64,000 bases of DNA, from contig NZ_JAFIBI010000001.1 in NCBI RefSeq assembly GCF_017832975.1, forward strand, positions 4,030,001-4,094,000, in the 5' to 3' direction. Made by a program: the position numbers and the translations under genes. Shown here one piece after another: positions 24,953-33,223 of this stretch. Under the pieces are notes generated by a model. It saw only the letters and a program-made list of their open reading frames with translations, did not search any database and was not told where the DNA came from. The stretch's first letter is position 1; the number at the start of each line of letters is the position of its first letter. Origin of the DNA: Arthrobacter sp. PvP023. GTDB lineage: Bacteria > Actinomycetota > Actinomycetes > Actinomycetales > Micrococcaceae.

Positions 24953-26727
24953 GGTTGTGCTCCATTTCCGGCCGCGGAGGCGGCCAGTGGTGAATCCGTC
25001 AGTGGTGAATCCGTCAGTTCAGAATCGAGATAGTTCGAGATCCGGGCGGCGATCAGTCCGAAGGACACCGCGCCGGGATCGGGATGGCCCAAACTCTTTT
25101 CGGCGAGGGGCCGCGCCCTGCCCTTGAGCGGCCGGAGCGAAGCGGTGGCGTCCGCGGCCTCCTGCGCGGCAGCCGCTGCTGAGGCGAGCGCCGCGCGTAC
25201 CGGGGTGCCGCCGTCGAACGCGGTAAGGAATGCGTCCCGGAAGGGAAGCAGCGCGTCCACCATGGTTTTGTCCCCCGGTTCGGCCTTGCCGAGTTGGGTG
25301 ATGGCGTCCACGAAGGCGGTGACGGCGGCTGCCGCGTCCTCGCCGCGGTACGAGTCCTTGTTGCCGAGGGCCAGGCCGGCGGCGATCACGGCGGATCCCC
25401 ACAGCGCCCCGGAGGTCCCGCCGGCGCGTTCGCTCCATGCTTCGCCCGCGGCGGTGAGCACGCGTTCTGCCGAGGCCCCGGCTGCCGAGGTTTCCTGCGC
25501 TGCCGCGGCAGCTGCGTCCACGCCGCGGCGCATGCCGATGCCGTGGTCGCCGTCGCCCGCGATGGCATCCAGGTTGCCCAGTTCCTCTTCATGCTCGACG
25601 ACGACGCCCTGCACCTGGGCGAGCACGGCGGCTGCCAGCCGGCCCAGCTCAGCTGCTGCCGCCGTCGTGTTTTCCACGTCGCCGGCTACGGCGTCTTCCG
25701 GTCCGGCCAGCTCGCGGCGGGCACGCGGGGCCAGGTTGCCCTTGCGGAAGGCGGGGGTGTCGGCCGGAGCTGCCCAGAACTGCTCCAGTTCGTCGTCCAG
25801 CCACAGCAGCGTCAGGGAGAGACCGGACATGTCCAGGCTGGTGACCAGCTCGCCGCATTCCGGTTCCACCACAGTCAGGCCGGCGGCGGTAAGGAGCTTG
25901 TCGATCTTCCCGAAGAGCAGGAACAGCTCGTCGTATTTGACCGTACCCAGGCCGTTGACGATGGCCACCACACGGTTCCCGGCGTCGTCGGGCTTGTCCG
26001 CGAGGAGCTTGGAGACCAGCAGTTCGGCGAGTTCGGAAGCGGTAGGCATGGGGTGTTCGGAGATGCCCGGCTCGCCGTGGATGCCCAGGCCCAGCGACAT
26101 CTGGCCGGCGGGCACGTGGAACAGCGGCGCATCCGCTCCCGGCAGCGTGCAGCCGTCAAATGCCACGCCCAGCGAACGGGTGCGGTAGTTGGTCCGGATG
26201 GCAAGGCGTTCGACCGCGTCAAGGTCCAGCCCGGCTTCGGCTGCGGCACCGGCAATCTTGAAGACCGTCAGGTCCCCGGCGATGCCGCGGCGCTTCTCGA
26301 TCTGGTCCAGCGGTGCGCTGGCGATGTCGTCCGTGACCAGGACGGTGCGGGTTTCGATGCCCTCGGCGTTGAGCCGCAGCTGGGCCTGGCCAAAGTGAAG
26401 CACGTCGCCGGCGTAGTTGCCGTAGCTCAGCAGCACGCCGCCGCCCGCGTTGGCGGCCTTGACCACCCGGTAGACCTGGCCAGCTGCCGGGGAAGCGAAC
26501 ATGTTGCCGCAGGCGGAGCCCATGGCGAGGCCCGGTCCCACGAGGCCTGCGAAGGCCGGGTAGTGGCCGGATCCGCCGCCCACCACCAAGGCCACCTGGC
26601 CGGCGGGCACCTCGGTGGAACGGACCACGCCGCCGTCCACCCGGGCGACGTACCCGCGGTTGGCTGCTACAAAGCCGTCCAGTGCCTCATCCGCGAAATC
26701 AGCGGGGTTGTCGAAGATCTGGGTCAT
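24949..26727 (-). CDS. DhaK-DhaL fusion kinase, probable erythrulose kinase
   Basis: 592 residues, an ATP-dependent dihydroxyacetone-kinase-type fusion. The DhaK half (about 1-330) has VALVVGGGSGHYPAF near residue 40 and the substrate-binding GLGIHGEPG motif with its His. The DhaL half (about 395-580) has the Mg-ATP loop AGDGDHGIGM and a KTMVDALLPFRDA segment. Related kinases phosphorylate D- or L-erythrulose in actinobacterial tetritol pathways, the best fit here. GAGGAAACC before ATG 26727 sets the start. Dihydroxyacetone itself is the alternative substrate. The stop overlaps the next start by four bases (ATGA). Confidence 0.87.
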   Translation of the reverse strand: MTQIFDNPADFADEALDGFVAANRGYVARVDGGVVRSTEVPAGQVALVVGGGSGHYPAFAGLVGPGLAMGSACGNMFASPAAGQVYRVVKAANAGGGVLLSYGNYAGDVLHFGQAQLRLNAEGIETRTVLVTDDIASAPLDQIEKRRGIAGDLTVFKIAGAAAEAGLDLDAVERLAIRTNYRTRSLGVAFDGCTLPGADAPLFHVPAGQMSLGLGIHGEPGISEHPMPTASELAELLVSKLLADKPDDAGNRVVAIVNGLGTVKYDELFLLFGKIDKLLTAAGLTVVEPECGELVTSLDMSGLSLTLLWLDDELEQFWAAPADTPAFRKGNLAPRARRELAGPEDAVAGDVENTTAAAAELGRLAAAVLAQVQGVVVEHEEELGNLDAIAGDGDHGIGMRRGVDAAAAAAQETSAAGASAERVLTAAGEAWSERAGGTSGALWGSAVIAAGLALGNKDSYRGEDAAAAVTAFVDAITQLGKAEPGDKTMVDALLPFRDAFLTAFDGGTPVRAALASAAAAAQEAADATASLRPLKGRARPLAEKSLGHPDPGAVSFGLIAARISNYLDSELTDSPLTDSPLAASAAGNGAQP

Positions 26728-26822
26728 GGTTTCCTCATTGAATCCGTGTTGGGAAGTAAGGCTGGGAGTCCGGAGTGGTGCGGCCGCCCCCGAATAGCGT
26801 GCCGGCCGCACCATGCGTTGGC

Positions 26823-27827
26823 TCAGACGGTGCTGAGTTCCGAGGCTGCGGGCAGCTGGCGTCCTTGCGCCACCTGGCTCCGGCCCAGTGTGTAGCCGTC
26901 CGTCTTGGGAAGGACGTGGCGGCGGAGGTAGTCCTGATTGCTGGCCGTCACGCTGAGGCCGTCTCCGCCGTAGTGCTCAGTGCAGAGAATGCCCTGGAAA
27001 CCTACGGAGAGTGCCAGCTTGAAGGCCTCGCGGTAGTTGATGAGGCCGCTTTCCATCGGCGCCGGCATGGCGACGTACATGTCCCGGGCGGTGTCCTCGT
27101 CCCGGATGTAGTTCTTCATGTGCCAGTAGTTGGAGTACGGCAGGGTCTTGGCCACCATCTCGCGCCAGTCCTCGATAGGACGGTGGAGCCGGATCAGGTT
27201 GCCGAGGTCCGGGTTGAGGCCAACGTTTGAGAGGCCGATGTCCTCGACCAACTGCACCGAGGAGTCCGCAGTGCCAAGATAGGTGTCCTCGTACATTTCC
27301 AGGGAGAGCAGGACGCCGACTTCGGCTGCGTGCCGGCCCAGTTCGCGGAGACGGCTGACGGCGTTGCCCCAGGCTTCCTTTTTTCCGGCCGGGTCCTTGT
27401 AGCCTTCGACCGTCCAGAACCACAGCTGTTTCTGCTGCTCCGGCGTGATGGCCTGGTGGAGGCCAAAGGAGACGACCTCGCAGCCCAGTTCGGCGGCGGC
27501 GTCGATGGTGCGGTGGCTGTAGGCCAGGTTGGCTTCCCAGTTGCCTTCTTCGATGACGCTCCGGCGGATGGCGGAGATGACCGGGACGCCGATGCCCACG
27601 GTGTCCGCCGTCTGCTTGAACTCGGCCAGGCGCTCCTTGCTGAGATCGCCCGGGCGCACCCAGCTGTCGGTGAGGTCCGCATGGGCGAATCCGGCTTCCT
27701 TCACCTCGGTGAGGACCTCGGCCCAGGCTTCGGCGCCGGCGTCGTTGATGTGGGTTCCCTGGGCGTCGGTGCCCGGGAACTGAAGCAGGGCCGCAGTAAT
27801 GGGCCAGTTCTCGGCTGTGTAGGCCAT
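26823..27827 (-). CDS. Xylose-isomerase-like TIM barrel, possible tetrulose-phosphate racemase/epimerase
   Basis: 334 residues from ATG 27827, set by AGGAG 8 bases upstream; the GTG nine bases earlier is disfavoured. Sugar-phosphate isomerase/epimerase fold: metal-site residues in LLSLEMYEDTYLG (Glu), GLNPDLGN (Asp), HMKNYIR (His) and TEHYGGDG (Glu). This family includes EryC, the tetrulose-4-phosphate racemase of the Brucella erythritol pathway, and the EryH- and EryI-like genes of the same operon support a similar role. It is the first gene of the operon, 95 bases before the kinase gene. Confidence 0.83.
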   Translation of the reverse strand: MAYTAENWPITAALLQFPGTDAQGTHINDAGAEAWAEVLTEVKEAGFAHADLTDSWVRPGDLSKERLAEFKQTADTVGIGVPVISAIRRSVIEEGNWEANLAYSHRTIDAAAELGCEVVSFGLHQAITPEQQKQLWFWTVEGYKDPAGKKEAWGNAVSRLRELGRHAAEVGVLLSLEMYEDTYLGTADSSVQLVEDIGLSNVGLNPDLGNLIRLHRPIEDWREMVAKTLPYSNYWHMKNYIRDEDTARDMYVAMPAPMESGLINYREAFKLALSVGFQGILCTEHYGGDGLSVTASNQDYLRRHVLPKTDGYTLGRSQVAQGRQLPAASELSTV

Positions 27828-27856
27828 GGTGTTCACTCCTTTGTGCGAATCCTGTT

Positions 27857-27866
27857 TCCTATAGGA
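27857..27866. promoter_or_regulatory. Operator of the GntR regulator at the tetritol operon
   Basis: TCCTATAGGA is a perfect 10-base palindrome, placed between the probable -35 box and the first gene. The same core (TCCTATAGG) recurs upstream of the GntR gene at 28717. Binding there would block the operon promoter. Confidence 0.7.
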
Positions 27867-27885
27867 TTTACTATCGACAAAGAGT

Positions 27886-27891
27886 TGTCAA
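27886..27891 (-). promoter_or_regulatory. -35 box of the tetritol operon
   Basis: TTGACA read on the minus strand. The expected -10 region (AAATCC at 15-17 bases) is poor and touches the operator palindrome at 27857-27866, which fits a repressed promoter. Confidence 0.5.
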
Positions 27892-28001
27892 GGTCACACT
27901 TCTGGTGGTGTCAGCCCAACTAGCTAGCAGTAGACGTCGTGAAAAGGCGCCGTCACGACATTAACTGCCAGTCACTTGGGAGAGAGCGCTAAGGGTGGGG
28001 C

Positions 28002-28709
28002 TTAGCCTTCCGGGGCGTCGGCGATGGCGCGGCCGCGGACTCTCCGGACGTGCTCGGCCATGGCCGCGGCAGCCGTCTCGGGGTCTCCCGAGGCCATCGC
28101 ATCCAGGACGGCCTGGTGCTCGGCGATGGCGTTCTCTGCATCCGTGATGCCCACACCCCCGAAAAGCCGGAAGCGCTGGACCTGGCCGCCGAGCGCGGCA
28201 TACGCCGCCACCATGAACTGGTTTCCGGTTTGTTCGGCGATGAGCCGGTGGAAGCGTTCGTCGGCTTCGAGGTAGTCGCGGTATTCAGCGAATGAGGGTC
28301 CCCGCGGCGCGGTCTTCAAGTCGGTCACGGCCTGTTCCAGCTGGGCGAGCCGCTCCTGGGTCAGCCGGCCGCAGGCAAGGCGGGCATTCACCGGCTCGAT
28401 GGCCAGCCGCGCCTCCATGAGTTCGGCGAAGTCTTCGCGGGTGAACACCGGCGCAACCCGGTAACCCTTGAGCGCCACCCGGCGGACCATGCCCGTGTGT
28501 TCCAGCCGGGCAAGGGCTTCGCGGACCGGGGTGGGCGAAACGTCCAGGTCCCGGGCTGTGCCGTCGATGCTGACGGTGGCACCCGGTTCGAGCCGGCCAT
28601 CCATCAGCGATTCCAGCAGTTCCTCGTAGACGTGGTCGGCCAGCACTTGGCGGCTCACGGGCTTGCCTTTGCGGCTGCCGGGACTGTTGATCTGGGACGG
28701 ACGCTGCAT
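28002..28709 (-). CDS. GntR family (FCD domain) transcriptional regulator
   Basis: 235 residues. The winged helix-turn-helix (about 20-90) shows RQVLADHVYEELLESLMDG and SPTPVREALARLEHTGMV, the GntR signature. The C-terminal helical FCD domain (about 100-220) binds the effector, often via metal (FAELMEARLAIEP; EADERFHRLIAEQTGNQ). It sits 174 bases upstream of the tetritol operon on the same strand. The shared palindromes before both units suggest it represses the operon and itself; the inducer would be a C4 sugar or sugar acid (inference). Confidence 0.88.
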   Translation of the reverse strand: MQRPSQINSPGSRKGKPVSRQVLADHVYEELLESLMDGRLEPGATVSIDGTARDLDVSPTPVREALARLEHTGMVRRVALKGYRVAPVFTREDFAELMEARLAIEPVNARLACGRLTQERLAQLEQAVTDLKTAPRGPSFAEYRDYLEADERFHRLIAEQTGNQFMVAAYAALGGQVQRFRLFGGVGITDAENAIAEHQAVLDAMASGDPETAAAAMAEHVRRVRGRAIADAPEG

Positions 28710-28716
28710 GTTCAGA

Positions 28717-28726
28717 TCCTATAGGG
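28717..28726. promoter_or_regulatory. Second copy of the GntR operator, upstream of the regulator gene
   Basis: TCCTATAGGG lies 8 bases before the GntR start codon and shares its first nine bases with the palindrome at 27857-27866. Its position over the start region suggests autoregulation. Confidence 0.65.
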
Positions 28727-28811
28727 CTGGCAGCCAGTGGCGGACTTGGCCGGTCACAATCGTGGTTTGGCAGCCACGGACCGGAGCTCGGAGCAATGGT
28801 TTTGAGATGCA

Positions 28812-28850
28812 CAAACAGGCGGGCACAATCGAGTTGCGCCCGCCTGTTTG
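28812..28850 (-). terminator. Hairpin terminator after the old-yellow-enzyme gene
   Basis: Perfect 13-base stem (core AACAGGCGGGC) with a 13-base loop, about 40 bases past the stop codon of the minus-strand gene at 28889. It separates that unit from the divergent GntR gene. Confidence 0.75.
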
Positions 28851-28888
28851 CGGAGCCTGGGGAGCTCCCGTCTCTGAACCTGGAAGTG

Positions 28889-29968
28889 CTAGTTCTGCGA
28901 CTCCTCGTAGAACGGGTAGTCCGTGTAGCCCTCTGCGCCGTCGGCGTAGAACGTGGCCTGGTTCGGTTCGTTGACCGGCAGGTCTTCGCGCCAGCGGCGG
29001 ACGAGGTCGGGGTTGGCGATGGCCGGACGGCCCACCACCACGGCGTCTGCATGGCCGTCGGCCACCAGCGAGATGGCTTCCTCACGGGTGGTGATGACGC
29101 CAAACCCGGTGTTGACGAGGAAGGTGCCGTTGAAACGCGCACGCAGGTCCTGGACCAGTTCGCTGGTGGGCTCCTTGTGCAGGATGCTCAGGTAGGCCAG
29201 GTTCAGCGGCGCGATCGCATCTACCAACAGGCCATAGGTTTCGCGGACATCTTCGGCGTCCGTTTCGAGAGCGCCCTGGACGTTGTGCGCGGGTGAGATC
29301 CGGATGCCCACGCGGTCGGCGCCGACGGCCTCAACGACAGCCTTCACTACCTCGATGACGAAGCGCGCCCGGTTCTCCGGTGAGCCGCCGTAAATGTCGT
29401 CGCGCTGGTTCGACGACGGAGCAAGGAATTCGTGCAGCAGGTAACCGTTGGCGGAGTGCAGCTCCACGCCGTCGAACCCTGCCTCGATCGCGTTCAGCGA
29501 TCCCTGGACAATTTCCTGGCGGATGCCGGGCAGTTCGTCGGTGGTCAGCGCATGCGGGACGGGGTGCGCCTGCTTGCCCTTGTACGTGCGGGTCTCTGCC
29601 TCGACGGCGATGGCGCTCGGTGCGACCACCCGGTGCCCACCGTTGATGTCCTCGTGCGAAACCCGCCCGCCGTGCATGATCTGTGCGAAGATCCGGCCGC
29701 CTTCGGCATGGACGGCGTCCGTGACCTTCTTCCAGCCGGCAATCTGCTCCGGCGTGACAATGCCGGGCTGCCCCGGGTACGAGCGTCCCGCGGGGCTGGG
29801 GTACGTGCCTTCGCTGACGATCAGGCCGAGCGATGCGCGCTGGCGGTAGTGCTCGGCAACGATGGCGGCCGGTACCCCCGCTTCGCCGGAGCGGAGCCGG
29901 GTCAGCGGGGCCATCACCAGGCGGTTGGGCAGTTCGAGCTCGCCGAGAGTCAACGGGGAAAACAGCAT
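28889..29968 (-). CDS. Alkene reductase (old yellow enzyme family)
   Basis: 359 residues in an FMN-binding barrel of the NemA/OYE type. MLFSPLTLGELELPNRLVMAPLTRLR starts the barrel; FAQIMHGGRVS, the active-site region GFDGVELHSANGYLLHEFL and the phosphate-binding SLVADGHADAVVVGRP are all present. Such enzymes reduce activated C=C bonds, quinones or nitro compounds using NAD(P)H. It may share a transcript with the alcohol dehydrogenase 82 bases upstream. The natural substrate is unknown. Confidence 0.93.
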   Translation of the reverse strand: MLFSPLTLGELELPNRLVMAPLTRLRSGEAGVPAAIVAEHYRQRASLGLIVSEGTYPSPAGRSYPGQPGIVTPEQIAGWKKVTDAVHAEGGRIFAQIMHGGRVSHEDINGGHRVVAPSAIAVEAETRTYKGKQAHPVPHALTTDELPGIRQEIVQGSLNAIEAGFDGVELHSANGYLLHEFLAPSSNQRDDIYGGSPENRARFVIEVVKAVVEAVGADRVGIRISPAHNVQGALETDAEDVRETYGLLVDAIAPLNLAYLSILHKEPTSELVQDLRARFNGTFLVNTGFGVITTREEAISLVADGHADAVVVGRPAIANPDLVRRWREDLPVNEPNQATFYADGAEGYTDYPFYEESQN

Positions 29969-30050
29969 GCGCAGTTCCTTTCAAAGCGGATTGGGTCCAC
30001 TGTTCCCAACTGCGAGGCGCCTGCAACTATTCCGGGTGAGACTCGGATCA

Positions 30051-31106
30051 CTACGGGTGCACGATGATCTTCACCGCCGTGTCGTTGTGGTGGATCAGGG
30101 TGTCGAATCCCTTGTCCACCAGGTCATCCAGTGCGATCCGTCCCGTAATGAAGGGCTTGAGGTCCACTTTGCCTTCTTGGACAAGCTTGATGGCGGCCGC
30201 GTGGTCTCCGCGGTAAGCGATCGTTCCGCGAAGGTCGATTTCCTTGAGGACGATCTTCTGCATGTCCACGGTGGCCGGGCGTCCCCAGATGGACACGTTG
30301 ACCACCACTCCGGCGGGCTTGACGACGTCGAGCATCGTGTCCAGAACGGCGTTTACGCCGGCGCATTCGAACGCAGCGTCCGCACCTGCTCCCCCGGTCA
30401 GTTCCAGCACCCGCGCCTTAACGTCGACTGCGCTGGGGTCGAGGACGTGGTCCGCGACGCCGGATGACGTGGCTTTCTCCTTGCGCGCGGCGGACAGTTC
30501 AGTCACCACGGTGGTGACGCCCAGCCCTTTCAGGACTGCCGCCGTGAGCAGTCCGATGGGACCCGCACCGCCGACGACGGCGACGTCACCGGCTTTCACG
30601 TCGCTCCGGCCGACGGCGTGATACGCCACCGCGAGCGGTTCGATGAGCGCGGCTTCGTCGAGTGGAATGTCGCCAACGGGATGGACCCAGCGTGAGTCGA
30701 CCACGATCTTTTCGCTGAGTCCCCCGCCGCCGCCGGCCAGACCTATGAAACCCAGCTTGGTGCACAGGTTGTAGTTGCCCGCCCGGCACGGACCGCATTC
30801 GTCACAGACGAAGTACGGCTCCACCACCACACTGTCTCCGACGGAGAGCCCGGTAACGCCCTCGCCCACTTCCTCAACAGTTCCGGAGAACTCGTGTCCC
30901 AGGGTGACCGGGGCTTCCTCATGTGACAGCGTGTGGGGGTGTCCGGGCGGCGGGGTGAAAATGGGCCCTTCCAGGAATTCGTGGAGGTCCGTGCCGCAGA
31001 TCCCGCACCAGGCGACGGCAATCTTCACGGCCCCTGGGCGCAGCTCCGGCTCCGGGATGTCTTCGATCCGGAGATCCTCGCGGGCGTGGAATCGTGCTGC
31101 TTTCAT
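30051..31106 (-). CDS. Zinc-containing alcohol dehydrogenase, 2,3-butanediol dehydrogenase-like
   Basis: 351 residues of the medium-chain family. Catalytic zinc ligands in WCGICGTDLHEF and TLGHEFSGTVEEVG; structural zinc Cys cluster CDECGPCRAGNYNLC; NAD loop VVGGAGPIGLLTA. The TPPGHPHTLSHEEAPVTLGHE insert is typical of the 2,3-butanediol/sorbitol dehydrogenase branch. It sits 133 bases downstream of the monooxygenase gene, and the two probably act on the same compound class, converting an alcohol to a ketone for the oxygenase (inference). Confidence 0.9.
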   Translation of the reverse strand: MKAARFHAREDLRIEDIPEPELRPGAVKIAVAWCGICGTDLHEFLEGPIFTPPPGHPHTLSHEEAPVTLGHEFSGTVEEVGEGVTGLSVGDSVVVEPYFVCDECGPCRAGNYNLCTKLGFIGLAGGGGGLSEKIVVDSRWVHPVGDIPLDEAALIEPLAVAYHAVGRSDVKAGDVAVVGGAGPIGLLTAAVLKGLGVTTVVTELSAARKEKATSSGVADHVLDPSAVDVKARVLELTGGAGADAAFECAGVNAVLDTMLDVVKPAGVVVNVSIWGRPATVDMQKIVLKEIDLRGTIAYRGDHAAAIKLVQEGKVDLKPFITGRIALDDLVDKGFDTLIHHNDTAVKIIVHP

Positions 31107-31239
31107 GGTGTTTTCCTTCGCTTACGGGCCGTGGATGCACCCGATCGGGCGCATCCACGGCATGTCGTTGGAGTGTCACAGCAGGTGGCCGTCACCCCCA
31201 GTGTGGTGCCCGGGAGTGTGATTGTCACGGCCCTCCCGG

Positions 31240-33030
31240 TCAGCGCTTGTGGTGGGTGGGCTGGAGCTCGTAGACCGGCGTGGGCAGCCCCTCCATGCGG
31301 GCCTTGAGCTGCAGGGCAAGGTAGTTGGAGTAGTGGCGGCTCTGGTGCAGGTTGCCGCCGTGGATCCAGAGGTTCTCCACGTTCGTGGGCTTCCACATGT
31401 TCCGCAGCTCCCCCTCCCACGGCCCCGGATCCTTGGGTGTGTCCGAGCCGAAGCCCCAGCATTTGCCGACGGCGTCCGCCACGTCAGGCGAGACCAGGTC
31501 CGCCAGCCAGCCGTTCATGGACCCGTAGCCGGTGGCATAGATGATGACATCGGCCTCCAGCTCGGCTCCGCTGTCCATGACCACCGCGTTGCCGGTGATC
31601 TTTGTGACCTGCCCGTTGGCAAGCTTGACCCGTCCGTCAATGATCAGCTGGGAGGCACCGACGTCAATGTAGTAGCCGGAACCGCGCCTCAGGTACTTGA
31701 GGAACAGTCCTGAACCATCCACCCCGAAGTCCAGGTCGAAGCCTGCGGCCTCAAGCTGGGAGTAGAACCCGGCATCGCGCCTGGCCATTTCTTCGTAGAC
31801 GGGGATTTGGGCGTCCGGCAGGATCCGGTATGGCAGGGAGGCGAACAAAAGGTCGGCCTTCTCTGTGGTGACACCGCTGGCCAGGGCCTTCTCCGAGTAG
31901 AGGTCCCCGAGCGCCAGGTCCATGAGCGACTCGCTCCGGGCGATGTGCGTGGAAGACCGCTGAACCATGGTGACTTCCGCACCATGTTCCCAAAGATCGG
32001 CGCAGATATCGTGGGCCGAGTTGTTGGACCCGATCACCACGGCCTTCTTGCCTGTCCAGTCACCGCCGCCCGGGTGCTTGGACGAGTGGTACTGCTCCCC
32101 CAAAAAGGATTCGGCGCCGTCGAACGCTGGAACGTTAGGGTAGCCCGAGACGCCCAGGGCGAAGACGAGCTGCTTGGGCCGCAAGGTCACCGGTTCGCCG
32201 TCGCGCATTACCTGCACGATCCACTCTTGGGACGCTTCATCGAAACGGGCGTTGGTGCACTCGGTTTTAGACCAGTAATTGAGCTCCATGATCCGGGTGT
32301 AGTGCTCCAGCCAGTCACCGATCTTGTCCTTGGCCGCGAAGACGGGCCAGTCGTCGGGGAACTTCATGTACGGCAGGTGGTCGTACCAGACAGGATCGTG
32401 CAGGTGGAGCGACTTGTAGCGGTTCCGCCAGGAGTCACCGGGCTTCTCGTTCTTCTCGATGATGATGGTGGGGACCCCGAGCCGACGCAGCCGCGCGCCC
32501 AGGCCGATACCGCCCTGGCCGCCGCCGATAATCACGGTGTAGGGCTGGTCCTGGTATCCCAGCCGGGCTTCCTCTTCTTCCTTGAGTTCCAGCCACGACT
32601 TTCGGCCCTTGCTGATCTCGTGGGCCACGCCCTTCTCCCGGTTGGGCCCCTTCTTCTCCTCAAACCCCTTGAGTTCCTTCATGGTGGTGAGCAGCGTCCA
32701 GCATTTGCCGTTGCGGAGGCGCAGGTGGGCATAGCCCCGAGCCTGGGCCGTTTCGAAGTCCACCCAGGCCTCGGTGTTCGCAGCATCGCCGGTGGCATCC
32801 TCGGCGAGGCCCCAGTTGCCGGGTTGAACATCGGCGAGCGTGGCGTCCAGCATGCGCTTGATGGCGTCCTTGCCCTCGAGCGTCTTGAGGTTCCAGGTGA
32901 AGGATACGAAGTCGCGCCAGTAGGGTTCTTCTTCGAATAACTGCAGTGCGGCGTCGGTGTCCCTGCTGCGCAGCGCCTCTTCGAACTGCGCCAGCCAGGC
33001 CTCCACGATGCCGTTGGGTGTTTCAGGCAT
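31240..33030 (-). CDS. FAD-dependent monooxygenase with extra N-terminal SnoaL-like domain
   Basis: 596 residues from ATG 33030 (AAGAGGAATC upstream). Residues about 8-130 resemble a SnoaL/NTF2-like fold (WRDFVSFTWNLKTLEGKDAI). The rest is a flavin monooxygenase: FAD loop VIIGGGQGGIGLG (about 165-178), PGDSWRNRYKSLHLHDP and the NADPH loop VVIGSNNSAHD (about 330). Baeyer-Villiger and N-hydroxylating enzymes share this plan. The substrate is unknown. It is the first gene of a unit with the alcohol dehydrogenase and old yellow enzyme, opposite a GAF regulator. Confidence 0.86.
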   Translation of the reverse strand: MPETPNGIVEAWLAQFEEALRSRDTDAALQLFEEEPYWRDFVSFTWNLKTLEGKDAIKRMLDATLADVQPGNWGLAEDATGDAANTEAWVDFETAQARGYAHLRLRNGKCWTLLTTMKELKGFEEKKGPNREKGVAHEISKGRKSWLELKEEEEARLGYQDQPYTVIIGGGQGGIGLGARLRRLGVPTIIIEKNEKPGDSWRNRYKSLHLHDPVWYDHLPYMKFPDDWPVFAAKDKIGDWLEHYTRIMELNYWSKTECTNARFDEASQEWIVQVMRDGEPVTLRPKQLVFALGVSGYPNVPAFDGAESFLGEQYHSSKHPGGGDWTGKKAVVIGSNNSAHDICADLWEHGAEVTMVQRSSTHIARSESLMDLALGDLYSEKALASGVTTEKADLLFASLPYRILPDAQIPVYEEMARRDAGFYSQLEAAGFDLDFGVDGSGLFLKYLRRGSGYYIDVGASQLIIDGRVKLANGQVTKITGNAVVMDSGAELEADVIIYATGYGSMNGWLADLVSPDVADAVGKCWGFGSDTPKDPGPWEGELRNMWKPTNVENLWIHGGNLHQSRHYSNYLALQLKARMEGLPTPVYELQPTHHKR

Positions 33031-33087
33031 GATTCCTCTTTTCGTTGCTACGGCGGGCCGCTCCCGGTTCGCCTCGCTTTGACCGTT

Positions 33088-33103
33088 GGTGACCCGCATC
33101 ACA
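33088..33103. promoter_or_regulatory. CRP-like site between monooxygenase and GAF regulator
   Basis: GGTGA, six bases, TCACA: matches the CRP/GlxR consensus TGTGA-N6-TCACA at 9 of 10 positions. It sits in the divergent promoter region, which suggests cAMP-linked control of the monooxygenase or the regulator. Confidence 0.5.
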
Positions 33104-33110
33104 AGTAAAA

Positions 33111-33144
33111 GGCGCCGGGGGTTACAATCGAGTGACACGGCGCC
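33111..33144. repeat. Inverted repeat in the divergent promoter region
   Basis: GGCGCCG (33111-33117) and its complement CGGCGCC (33138-33144) flank 20 bases. This may be a binding site for the GAF-type regulator encoded at 33224. No other copy was noticed nearby. Confidence 0.35.
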
Positions 33145-33223
33145 CTCCTTGGGAGAAGCTTCCGGCGAAGAGCCGTCAGCGCGCGGCCCGGGCACGATTC
33201 GATGACGAGTTGGGAGATGGCGG

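Noticed and set aside
33111..33144. The inverted repeat as a terminator
   Set aside because: Arms of 7 bases with a 20-base gap inside a divergent promoter region; an operator is likelier than a terminator.
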